The translations under genes and the position numbers were made by a program. Positions 35,174-44,995 of a stretch of DNA of 64,000 bases are shown here, piece after piece. Origin of the DNA: Halocaridina rubra (taxonomy: Eukaryota; Arthropoda; Malacostraca; Decapoda; Atyidae); contig JAXCGZ010001911.1 in NCBI GenBank assembly GCA_037179515.1, positions 62,001 through 126,000 of the forward strand, read 5' to 3'. The notes under the pieces are model-generated. The model saw only the letters and a program-made list of their open reading frames with translations, was not told the DNA's origin and did no database searches. The first letter of the stretch is position 1. The number at the start of each line of letters is the position of its first letter.

Positions 35174-36339
35174 TATAGGAAGTAAGGGGTGGAGTATTCC
35201 AATATAGGAAGTAAGGGGTGGCTATAATGGAGCACCTGTGTTGCTGCAGCCTCGGAGGTTCTGTTGATGCTGGGGGCATATATAGGGGTTCCTGGGAGTG
35301 CCAGCGCAGGATTCCTGTGGGCCTCCGGGTCCTCATAATAAATCTTCAGCTGGTTAATGTGGTATTTCCAGTTATTGCCATCAACATTTAGCACATAATT
35401 GTCAGGGGTCACCCGGTGTACCACAGTGTACGGTCCATTCCAGTGTAGCATTAGCTTGCGGGTATCTGTTGGAAGAAGTAACAGAGCTCTATCTCCGGGT
35501 GTCAGGGAACGACGCCGCGCACGCTTGTCAAAGAGGAGCTTGGCAGTCTGCTGGTGACCCTTAATGGCTAATTGTGCAGTTTTCCAAGCCTTTTTGAATG
35601 GAGACGAAAACTTCAAAATATACTCATGGACGTCCCTATCGTCATCTTCGATGGTAGGTGAATCCCAACATTCTGTCAAGAATTCCACAGGGCCTCTGAC
35701 CTTATGACCATAAATCAGCTCGAAAGGCGAGAATCCAGTAGTGTCGTGGGGTGTGTCTCTGAAGGTGAAAAGTGCAGCAGGGACGTACTTGTCCCACTGC
35801 CTAGGTATATCTATCACTAGCTTGCGCAAACATCGCTTCAATTGCCCGTTATAGCGTTTGCATGCTCCATTTGATTGGGCATGATAGACACTCGTACGAA
35901 TGTGCTTCATTTCTAAAAGGTTACAGAAAGCCTCAAAGTGCCTTCTTGTAAACTGACTTCTATTGTCAGAAGTGACCTGCTCAGGAAAGCCAACCCTGGA
36001 GCAGATTTCAAATAGGGCATTAGTGACTGCTTCAGTTGTGATAGAAGACAGTGGCACTGCATCTGGGTACCTTGTTGCCAGGTCACCATATACCAGGAGG
36101 AACTGTTTCCCCGTGGATGAAGCTGGATTAATAGGACCTAATATGTCAATAGCGACCTTGGAAAATGGCTCCACTGAGAGCTTAGTTATTTCCATGGGAA
36201 CTTTCGGTACCGGTGCCATTGAGGTGGATTGACAGACAGGGCAGGAGCCTACATATCTGTCTACATCTGCGTACTTGTTTTGCCATGCAAATGCCTTCTG
36301 AAGGACGTGCCGAATTTTTTGCTTTGCCTCTGTGTCCAC
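35080..36339 (-). CDS. E3 integrase with GPY C-terminal module
   Basis: Frame of 419 codons. Zinc module end 'CPVCQSTS'; core 'FSKVAIDILGPINP' (Asp 1), 'EQVTSDNRSQFTRRHFEAF' (Asp 2), 'AQSNGACKRYNGQLKR'. In the last motif the catalytic Glu is Lys (E2 and E5 have Glu at this place). C-terminal part: 'RRRSLTPGDRALLLLPTDT', 'LHWNGPYTVVHRVTPDNYVL', 'YHINQLKIYYEDPEAHR', a GPY/F-type module. No chromodomain. Integrase precedes RT, the reverse of ordinary Ty3/gypsy. The start at 36339 is not real: the frame continues from gag-PR after a +1-nt A-run lesion near 36320. Confidence 0.92.
   Translation of the reverse strand: MDTEAKQKIRHVLQKAFAWQNKYADVDRYVGSCPVCQSTSMAPVPKVPMEITKLSVEPFSKVAIDILGPINPASSTGKQFLLVYGDLATRYPDAVPLSSITTEAVTNALFEICSRVGFPEQVTSDNRSQFTRRHFEAFCNLLEMKHIRTSVYHAQSNGACKRYNGQLKRCLRKLVIDIPRQWDKYVPAALFTFRDTPHDTTGFSPFELIYGHKVRGPVEFLTECWDSPTIEDDDRDVHEYILKFSSPFKKAWKTAQLAIKGHQQTAKLLFDKRARRRSLTPGDRALLLLPTDTRKLMLHWNGPYTVVHRVTPDNYVLNVDGNNWKYHINQLKIYYEDPEAHRNPALALPGTPIYAPSINRTSEAAATQVLHYSHPLLPILEYSTPYFLYWNTPPLQWRQSGVFLKKPLWPQPPPSQLKT
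35160..35217. repeat. 29-bp tandem duplication in E3 pol
   Basis: The unit 'gtggagtattccaatatagg...' occurs at 35160-35188 and 35189-35217. E5 has one copy at the equivalent point (about 61260-61290). As 29 is not a multiple of three, it breaks the IN-RT frame. Confidence 0.9.
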
Positions 36340-37675
36340 TCAGAGGTAAATGGTGTGCCACATACATAGCCTGGCGGCACAACGAAGCGAGCATCACCAA
36401 CTGTTTAAAGGTGTGGCCATCTTTAGTCACATGCCTACGAAGTACTCCATCTTCAAGCGCGTAAGTGATCTGGCCTCCTCCTCTCACCGTGAAGGTCCTT
36501 CCCTCGGTGGCCTGCTGCATCCAGCGTTTGAGGCTGGGGCAATCTTGCTGCAATTTGGCAAAGTCTGGACGAGACTTCAATGGCTCTAGAAGTGCATCAT
36601 CTGGTAAAGGAGGGGTAAAGTCTCCGTGTTCCACATTACGTGTACTAACTGCGGCAGACTCAACGGAGTCAGTCGGAGAATCGTCCAAATTCTTGGCATC
36701 GAGGCCAGGAGTTGCTGCTGAAATGGCTTCATGTGACTTCCCCCGAGGGAAGTTATAACGAGAAATGTCCTTATGGTAGAGGTCGGCCTGGAAAGTAGGA
36801 ACTAGGTTCAGTGCACGACCCATCAAGACAGGGTACATAAGCCCAATCATTGCCACAGCTGGGGCTTTTCCCTTGTAGTATTTGCAATCCAGGTTAATGA
36901 CACAGCAGCGTCGTATTTGGGGTCTTCCTTCAGCAACCCGCATATGAACGACTTTACTGGTAAAATCTTCATCCCTGACGAATCTCTCATCAACACGTAT
37001 GCCATTGGCCCCTGTGTCAAGGGCTATCTCAGCTTCCACACCATTTATGGTTTCTAGGCACTTTGGGATAATTTCCAGATCATCATGTTCGATGAATTCC
37101 ACATTGGCAAGTTTATGTGGTGGTTCCTCGGCATTATCCTCATTGGCCATTTCTGGCCCTGTTTCCACAACATGGGCTGAGTGAGTGGCCAAACGGCTAT
37201 GTGGGCCGCTGCTGTGTGAGGGAACGTGGTGGCTCTTAGAGTTTGGCTGAAAACCCTGGGAAGGTGGAGCAGAGTAATGGCCTTTGCCTCTGAACTGCTG
37301 AGGCTTAGGTCTTACCGGGTCATCCTTCTTGAGTGTGGGTGCATGGCCGTAATAAGGCTTAGGAGTGTGAGGAGGATGAGCTGGACGATTGTAGTTCTGC
37401 GAGGGGCTCTTGTGCTTCCCGTTCCTGTAATCTCTATTTCCGGATAAAGGACTACTGTCTGGGATTTCCGCTCGAAGCTGAGCAAGCGCAAGCACATTTT
37501 CACGTTGTGCTTGTGCCTCATCACTTGCTCTCTTCTCCAGCTTATCTCGGCGTTCAACCATCTTCACATGAGCCCATTCGATGAGGTTCTGTCTTGGGGA
37601 AAAACCGTATCTCTCACCCCTAGTAATCATTATGTCCAAGTAACGCTCCTCATCGAACGTTTTGATGGTTTCCAT
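36182..37675 (-). CDS. E3 gag-protease polyprotein (gag internally deleted)
   Basis: Starts METIKTFDEERYL at 37675, directly after the leader. Domains: N-terminal charged helix (residues 10-60), a jump from 'AQLRAEIPDSS' to 'NRDYRNGKHKSPSQN' that deletes the capsid-like centre present in E2, E4 and E5 (about 650 bp), then a Pro/Ser/His-rich segment. Aspartic protease: 'AEIALDTGANGIRVD' (DTGA) and distal 'AVAMIGLMYPVLMGRAL'. The 'DFAKLQQDCPSLKRWMQQ' linker leads to the integrase zinc-module entry 'YVAHHLPLSGHRG'. The last about 50 residues are out of frame. No CCHC knuckle. Confidence 0.9.
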   Translation of the reverse strand: METIKTFDEERYLDIMITRGERYGFSPRQNLIEWAHVKMVERRDKLEKRASDEAQAQRENVLALAQLRAEIPDSSPLSGNRDYRNGKHKSPSQNYNRPAHPPHTPKPYYGHAPTLKKDDPVRPKPQQFRGKGHYSAPPSQGFQPNSKSHHVPSHSSGPHSRLATHSAHVVETGPEMANEDNAEEPPHKLANVEFIEHDDLEIIPKCLETINGVEAEIALDTGANGIRVDERFVRDEDFTSKVVHMRVAEGRPQIRRCCVINLDCKYYKGKAPAVAMIGLMYPVLMGRALNLVPTFQADLYHKDISRYNFPRGKSHEAISAATPGLDAKNLDDSPTDSVESAAVSTRNVEHGDFTPPLPDDALLEPLKSRPDFAKLQQDCPSLKRWMQQATEGRTFTVRGGGQITYALEDGVLRRHVTKDGHTFKQLVMLASLCRQAMYVAHHLPLSGHRGKAKNSARPSEGICMAKQVRRCRQICRLLPCLSIHLNGTGTESSHGNN

Positions 37676-37864
37676 GTTTGTTTCCTAATCAGTCAATAAC
37701 GAAGTGCCAAAATAACCACACAAAAAAACAAATCTCTACAATACAGTATTCAAAAAAATGAAAGAACCACACAACATAAAGGAGAGAAAAAAAAAATCAA
37801 CAACACAGTTCAAACTTAAACGTAAAAGTGATCTCAAAACCTCACCATAAAAGTGACTCAAAAT

Positions 37865-38410
37865 ACAATCAAGTGCAACAGCAGCAAAATGTTGCAAAAC
37901 AGTGCATGAAACACTGGCAATACAGAATGGCAGTCGTGCCTGCTTAACAGCAATACGTGGCAGTAACTGCGGTTATTGTGCAAATGAAAGGAATGAGCAA
38001 CACAATCAAGTGCAACAGCAACAAAATGTTGCAAAACAGTGCATGAAACATTGGTAATACAGGATGGCAGTCGTGCCTGCTTAACAGCAATACGTGGCAG
38101 TACCTGCGGTTATGGTGCAAATGAAAGGAATGAGCAACACAATCAAGTGCAACAGCAACAAAATGTTGCAAAACAGTGCATGAAACACTGATAATACAGA
38201 ATGGCAGTCTGCCTGCTTAACAGCAATACGTGGCAGTACCTGCGGTTATGGTGCAAATGAAAGGAATGAGCAACACAATCAAGTGCAACAGCAACAAAAT
38301 GTTGCAAAACAGTGCATGAAACACTGGTAATACAGAATGGCAGTCGTGCCTGCTTAACAGCAATACGTGGCAGTACCTGCGGTTATGGTGCAAATGAAAG
38401 GAATGAGCAA
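37865..38410. repeat. Tandem repeat, 137-bp unit, 4 copies, in E3 leader
   Basis: 'acaatcaagtgcaac' starts at 37865, 38002, 38139 and 38275, so the period is 136-137 bp. Copies are almost identical. The E2 leader has one copy, so the array expanded within or shortly before E3. Confidence 0.93.
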
Positions 38411-38452
38411 CAACGAATTTTACCGACTAGCACCCAGTGCCAGAGAGTACAA

Positions 38453-38615
38453 ACAAGTACAGTATAGCGGTCGTGCCTGCGTATGAGCGCATATATGGCA
38501 GTTCCCACAAATAAAATGTCGTAAGTAATACGAACAAGTACAGTATAGCGGTCGTGCCTGCGTATAAGCGCATATATGGCAGTACCCACAAATAAAATGT
38601 CGTAAGTAAAATTCT
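38453..38615. repeat. Tandem repeat, 81-bp unit, 2 copies, in E3 leader
   Basis: 'acaagtacagtatagcgg' occurs at 38453 and 38534. Units include 'gcatatatggcagt' and 'aaataaaatgtcgtaagtaa'. A single copy is found in E2 (near 6075-6155). Confidence 0.9.
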
Positions 38616-39267
38616 GGAGTGTTACCAAAAGGGAACAGATCCTATGTAAAATACACAAAAGATAAGCTAACAAATTACTAGGCAGCCAGATTACACATGT
38701 CTACTAGTAATGAGAAAATGTATTTTCAAGTGACAACTCAGACACATGAAGGGCTTAGCCTAGGCTCGATAAATGACACCAAAGTTTTTCTTCCCAATCT
38801 ATGAGCAGTCAATGCTTGAATATAAAACACAATTATAAGCAAAAATACTTAATATGCTTTCTTCCAATTCCTAAATCCCAAGGAAATATAAACAATTCTT
38901 GACAAGTATCACCCTCTAACGGATATTTAAAACACGAATGCTTTAAACTCAATCTTATCACGCAAATAAATGAAATTTTAAATAACACGTCTTCTCGTCA
39001 TGCAAAATTTCTTATTTCTGCTACTACATAATCTCATGTAGATTTCCTGAAATATTGTTTACCACATGGGAAACAAGAAAATATTAGTTACTATAATTAA
39101 TTTTGAAAATAAAAAAAATTTCTTATCCCCAATGTATCTAGCGCGAAAATTTTCGTGTGCAGCCTAAGATTCATTCATTTCAATAATCGAGCCAATGGTA
39201 ATCGGGTTTCATGTGCAATGTTAAAAAGCAAAATAAAAATAAAGTTATAAAATCAGTCTGTCTTTTC

Positions 39268-39287
39268 GGGTCCCTGTTCGGGCGCCA
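39268..39287 (-). other. Primer binding site of E3, tRNA-Lys(UUU)
   Basis: Minus strand: TGGCGCCCGAACAGGGAC followed by CC. The 18 bases are identical to the complement of the 3' end of tRNA-Lys(UUU), the primer also used by lentiviruses and some gypsy elements. It begins 3 nt from the LTR end (cctaaca). Confidence 0.93.
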
Positions 39288-39290
39288 GTC

Positions 39291-40750
39291 TGTTAGGGTT
39301 AGGATGGTTGAGTGCTTGTTAAGATTCTGTTTTCTAAGGGGACTCAAAGTACTGAGCTCGGTTAAATGCTCACAAACAGACAGGACAGATATTTGTACTT
39401 GAACACCCCATTCATTTTGTCATGGCTCGGTTAAATGAAACTCAGAATTCAACTTTCTTTTAATTTTGGAAATGCAATGACATTAAAAGAATTGAATTAA
39501 ATTTCTCTAATTAAATTTTATGAAATGGTGCCCCGAATCCCGGAGGTGGTGAGCACGATTTCGTTTTCCGGCACCACGGACGTATGCCAAGACTTTGGCC
39601 TCAACTCGACGATTACCTCTGTCACACAGGCAGAGTAGAATAGAGGACACTGCAATTGCAGAAACAGAAATGACACACTGTTAATAATGGGAAACTGAAA
39701 GCATGAGCACACATATAATGAGTTTCCAGGGTTATTCTACTGGATGAAAATATATTGGTTATTCACAGCTAACCAGAAATATTTATGCTACCATAATAGC
39801 ATACAAAACCATTAATTTTTTACTGGTTTTAAAGGAAAACAAGTTTATGCACAATAAATGAAGAATAAGCAAGACAAATACAGTACTGTATGTATTCCTT
39901 AAATTGTGGGCAACCACAAAAGTTGCAATGCTTATTACTGATTTGCAATTAATATGGTAAAACACTCTATTTAGGATAAAGGAAGAATCTATGAGATAAA
40001 TACAGTATTCATTCACTTTTGGTTATCAAGAACTGTTTGCAATGAAAAAAAAAGGGTGCAAAACCACCTTTTGAGGTATTTGCAACTTATAACTCAAAAC
40101 ACTTTATCCCCAACATATGAAGAATTAGCAAGATAAATACAGTATGCGTTCATTAAATTGTGGTTAACAAGAAATATTTGCAAAGCCAACAGGGTAAAAT
40201 TACCTTTTAATTATTTGCAGTTTATAGCATAAAACACTTTATTTAAATGATTAATTATTTGCAATTTATATAGTAAATAGCTTTATTCACGAGTTTTGAC
40301 GTAAAACACTTTATTTACGATGACAGAAAGAGGTGAAATTAAATTAGAATTTATTAGGAAAAGGAATAGATTTTTACGGGCTCATAACCAGTCTTCAGAG
40401 GATGAGATTTTCGTTTATCACATTCATTGAAAAGAAACTTCTTAGCAATGTATATCAGTAGTAATTTCCAGGTTAATGAATTAACTTTGGCAAGTGAGAT
40501 TCCAGTTAGGTAATCTACAAAATTTCGTTTGTGTGGGAATGGAATCTGAGAAAAAATTCGTAGATTTAGCCAGTAACGAATGTAACTAATTCTCGAAAAA
40601 CCAATTTGCTTGACCCACGAGCTTTACCATACACTATCCCTCACCTTGTTGTGCCAGATGAATCCCTGTGAAGATGCCACGTAAATAAGGTTTGAAATAA
40701 ACTTAGACTGCTCGGGCGAGATGTTGCCTCTGGGACCTTTTGGCGCCAAC
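39291..40750 (-). repeat. 5' LTR of E3, outer part deleted
   Basis: Collinear with the 3' LTR from 'tgttagggttagg' to 'tggcgccaac' (40741-40750), then abruptly followed by integrase sequence of E4. About 650 bp of LTR are missing. The junction has a short shared 'aact' between the two parents. Confidence 0.92.
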
Positions 40751-42693
40751 TGATAATTTCCATTATCAGAAGTGACCTTCTCATGGAAGTTGACCCTGGA
40801 GTAGCTTTCAAATAGGGCCTGAGTGACTTCTTCGGTCATGATAGAAGATAGCAGCACTGCATCCGGGTATCTTGTTGCCAGATCTATATATACCAGGAGG
40901 AAATGTTTCCTTGTGGATGAAGCAGGGTTAATACGACCTAAAATTTAGATAGCAACCTTGGCAAACGGCTCTGTTGAGAGCTTAGTTATGCCCATTGGGA
41001 CTTTTGGTTCTGGTGCCGCAGAGGTGGATTGACAGAAGGGGCAGGAGTCCACGTATCTGGCTATCTCAGTGTACATATTTTGGCTACGCAAAAGCCTTCT
41101 GGAGGATGTGCCAAGCTTTTGGTCTGCCACTGTGTCTACTCAGAAGTAAATGGTGTGCCACATACAGACCCTGATGGCGGAATGAGATGGGCACCACCAA
41201 CTGTTTAAAGGTGTGGCCATCTTTAGTGACATGCCTACTAAGGACTCCATCTTCAAGGGCGTAAGTGATCTGGCCTCCTCCTCTAACCATATAGGCTTTT
41301 TCCTTGATGGCCAGAGTTATCCAGCACTTGAGGTTGGGGCAGCCCTGCTGCAGCTTTGCAACTTCTGGACTGGACTTTATTGGCTCTAGAGGTGCATCAT
41401 CTGGTAAAGGAGGGGGAAACTCTCCACATTCCACATTACTTTTACCACATGCGGCAGAGTCAGAAGAGTCAGTCAGAGAATTGTCCAAACTTCTGGCATC
41501 AGCGCCAGTAGTTGCTGATGAAATAGCTTGTTGTGACTTCGCCTGAGGAACGTTTCACTGTGTAATATTCTCATGGTAAAGGTCGGCCTGGAAGATAGGA
41601 GCTAGGTTCATTACATGACCCAGGAAGACAGGACAGAAGGGCTCAATCAATGCCACAGCTGTGGCCTTTCCCTTGTAGTACTTGCAATCCACGTCAATGA
41701 CACAGCAGCGTCACATCTGAGGTTTTCCTTCAGCAACACACAAACAGAAGACCTAGCCTGTGTAATCTTCATCCCTGATGAATATCTTGTCAACAAATAT
41801 ACCACTGGCCCCAGTGTTTTGGGCTATCTCAGTTTCTATACCATTTATGGTTCCTGGGAACTTTGGAAGTATCCAGGAATCATCACATTCCGTGAACTGT
41901 ACATTGGAAACTTCGTACTGTTGGTCCTCGGCATTATCGTCGGTAACCCATTCTGGCCTTGTTTCTACAGAATTTGCAGAGTGAGTGCCAGATGGTTATG
42001 CTGCCCACCGCTGTGAGAGGGAGTGTGGTGGCTTTTAGAGTTCAGCTGAAATCCCTGGAAATGTGGAGCAGGGAAATTTCCCTTGCATCTGAACTGATGA
42101 GTAGGTATTACCGAGTCTTCCTTATTGAGTGAGGGTGCATGACCATTATTAAGTTTAGGGGTGTGAAGAGGAGCTGGATGATTGAAGTTCTGAGAGGGGC
42201 TCCTGTGCTTCCAGTTCTTGTGATCTTGCCAGTGAGAATCATGGCCTGAAGATGGGGAGATGAAACTCTGAGGACCAGCCTTGGGATTGGCCCATCTTGC
42301 CCTCAAAAGGTCACAGAGATGTACTCCAGACTGGTTGTTCTGGGGGCACTCATCCACAGTGGCCAAACTTTTGTCAAAGTCTATCTTGTCCATAAGATGT
42401 GTCCTTACATAACCAAGGACTTCAGTAGGGAAGTCATTGACAATTGAATAAAACATCAAGAACAGATGCCTCTTCTCCAGGAGACACTTTGCAACACGCA
42501 ACCAATCATGAAAGCGGTGAGCCTTGCAGCTGCCAAAGGCACTGCAATCTTCCTCCTTCAATGGGGAAGATAAGACAAACCTAGAATGACACTCAGCTGA
42601 TGAAAAGTTCTGTGAGGCGAGGAGTGTGCTTTAACTTTCTAGTAGTGTCTCAGTTGTATGCGGTTAAGTTCACTGATCAGGGCGATCAGACGG
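40751..42693 (-). pseudogene. E4 integrase, protease and gag (continuation)
   Basis: From 42693 downward on the minus strand. Gag (41965-42561) has the capsid-like centre ('LATVDECPQNNQSGVHLCDL') and Pro/Ser-rich tail. A degraded protease region follows (41560-41960; the DTGA site lies in a broken stretch near 41810). The PR-IN linker (41084-41488) is in one frame through 'GRPKAWHILQKAFA', showing that gag-PR-IN was once continuous. Integrase zinc module 'CPFCQSTSAAPEPKVPMGIT' (near 41030) and core (to 40751) follow. It ends at the E3 junction. The right end at 42693 is cut in gag by the E5 LTR. Confidence 0.85.
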
Positions 42694-44568
42694 TGTGACA
42701 GAGTGTTCTGCTCCAAATCACCAGATGTCATTATTTGTTATTGAATTTTTATTTTAACTCTGTTTTTCCTTTCTTCGTAAAGAAAAAAAAATCTAATTTC
42801 TTGTATTTTGCAGATTATAATTGTTTGCAATTCGAAGTTTTAAAAACCTAACTGATTTTGATTATATATTTTATTTAATGTTCTTGTATGTGTAGAAATC
42901 ATGCCCTATCTATGTTCTCTGCTCTTCTCTTATGTATGATGCCGCAATTCTAGCGAGTCTGTTAGATTAATTGTTAACACAATTTTCTTACTATAAAATT
43001 GCTCCTGCTGATAAATTTTGTTGTATTATAAAAATTGCCCTTGCTGATAAAGTTTGTTATAAATTTGTCATTGCTGATATGTCATTAGCTTGTCTAGATA
43101 CATTTAATAGCTTCTTTACTACTTGAATATAAAAATTTCTTCTCCTGCAATGCAAAGAAAGTTCTGCAGATATCGTTTCCTTTGTTTGCTATCTTGTTTT
43201 GCACCTAAAATACTGTCTCTCCCTTGCATCTCTCCCATAATTGCCTTCCATGACCACCACTATAGTAAACCCTAGAAATAAATCTGGATCATATTACTAC
43301 TCTCGATAAACCCTACAAGCTGCCCGAATGATGACGTCACCAAAAGGGAAGCTTAATATTTCTCAATTGGCGGCCATACATCACAGAGGCAAGATCTGGC
43401 CTCAGCAGTAATGATTACTCCAAACTTCTTAAACGTGGCAGTGATATTAAGGGCATCTTCACGGGAATTCATCTGGCACAAACAAAGTGTAAGATAGTGT
43501 ATGGTAAAGCTTGTTGATCAAGCAAGCTGGAAAATCGAGAAATTTTGTATTTAATGTCACAGGTCAAATCCTTTACTGGTCATATCCGAAGTAATTCTTC
43601 TCAGTTCCATCCCCATAGAAATGCACTTTTCTGGATTACCTAACAAGAATCTCATTTGACAAATTTAATTTCTGGACATAGAAATAACGGCTGATATACC
43701 TTGATAAGAAATATTTTTCATTGCGTGTGTCCAGGTAAAATTCGCCTTCAGAAGATTGCTCATTGCCACGTAAAAGTCTATCCCTTCTCCTAAAGAATTC
43801 TAATTTATTTTCACCCCTTGCCTCTCGTTGTAAATAAAGTGTTTTTCGTCAATACTCTTAAATAAACTGTTTTATGTCAATACTCGAAAATAAAGTGTTT
43901 TATGCTATAAGTTGGAAATAATTAGTAATTTATTTTGCCCTTATGGCAGTGAAAACATTACTTGTCAACCAGAGTTTAATGAATACATATTTATCTGGTA
44001 GATTCTTCATTTATTGTGAATAAAGTGTTTTACACTAATGCTGGCAAATAATTAATAAGCTTATGTCCTTATGCTAGCATAAATATATTTGGTAACTGTA
44101 ACTAACAAATATTTCATTTTTATTTGAAACTCATTATTTGCATGCCTGTGCCTTCAGTTTTCCCATTACTAATGATATGTCATTTCTGTGTCTGCAATTG
44201 CAGTGTTCTCTATTCTACTCTGCCTGTGTGACAGATGTGATCTTTGAGTTGAGGCCAAAGGCTTGGCATCTGGCTGTGGTGCCGGGAATTGCCATCATGC
44301 TCACCACCTCCAAAATTCAAGGCTGAATTCCATGAATTTAAATTTTTTAAATTTCTTCCAGTTTTCAAAAAATAATCCAGCTTTTTTTAGTGTGTCCTTG
44401 CATTTCCAATATTAAAAGACAGTTGCATTCCGAGTTTCATTTAACCGAGTAGTAGTAGTCGGAGGGTGTGCAGGTAAAGATTAGCCTTGGATATCTGTGG
44501 ATTCCTAACCAAGGTAAGTACCTTGAGTTCCCTTAGGTAAAACAGAAATTTACCAACATCTTCCCCAA
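42694..44568 (+). repeat. 5' LTR of E5
   Basis: Starts 'tgtgacagagtgttctgc' and ends '..cttccccaaa', 8 nt before the PBS. The conserved core lies at 44190-44330. Fewer internal tandem units than in other LTRs, but three AATAAA-(G/C)TGTTTT motifs in 80 bp (43835-43905). E5 lies in E4 gag; 'gacgg' (42689-42693) is the presumed left target-site duplication. Confidence 0.88.
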
Positions 44569-44575
44569 AATAAAT

Positions 44576-44595
44576 TGGTGCCCAAACAGGGACCC
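44576..44595 (+). other. Primer binding site of E5
   Basis: TGGTGCCCAAACAGGGACCC, the family PBS with two changes from E3 within the 18-nt tRNA-Lys match. Confidence 0.8.
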
Positions 44596-44609
44596 AGACA
44601 GACAGGCTG

Positions 44610-44995
<386 letters not shown>

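Larger units (their letters stand above)
37676..39267 (-). mobile_element. E3 5' leader, about 1.6 kb
   Basis: Long untranslated leader between PBS and gag, shared with E1, E2 and E5. It contains two tandem arrays described separately (137-bp x4 and 81-bp x2). No conserved ORF. Confidence 0.8.
30815..40750 (-). mobile_element. E3: best-preserved Gmr1-like Ty3/gypsy retrotransposon
   Basis: Minus-strand element with 3' LTR (30815-32922), RNase H, RT, integrase, protease, gag, leader, PBS (39268-39287) and 5' LTR (39291 to about 40750, its outer third deleted). The domain order gag-PR-IN-RT-RH is the defining trait of Gmr1-like Ty3/gypsy elements. It is inserted into E4 integrase; the left flank is 'ataag' (30810-30814), and the right duplication was lost with the LTR end. 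No env-like ORF between RNase H and the 3' LTR. Confidence 0.9.

Noticed and set aside
36310..36335. Programmed frameshift between protease and integrase at an A-run in E3
   Set aside because: E4 is continuous across this point and E2 has one base fewer than E4, so the length differences look like random indels in a homopolymer.
37865..38410. CRISPR-like array
   Set aside because: The 137-bp units are directly adjacent and identical throughout, with no spacers; a eukaryotic TE leader repeat.
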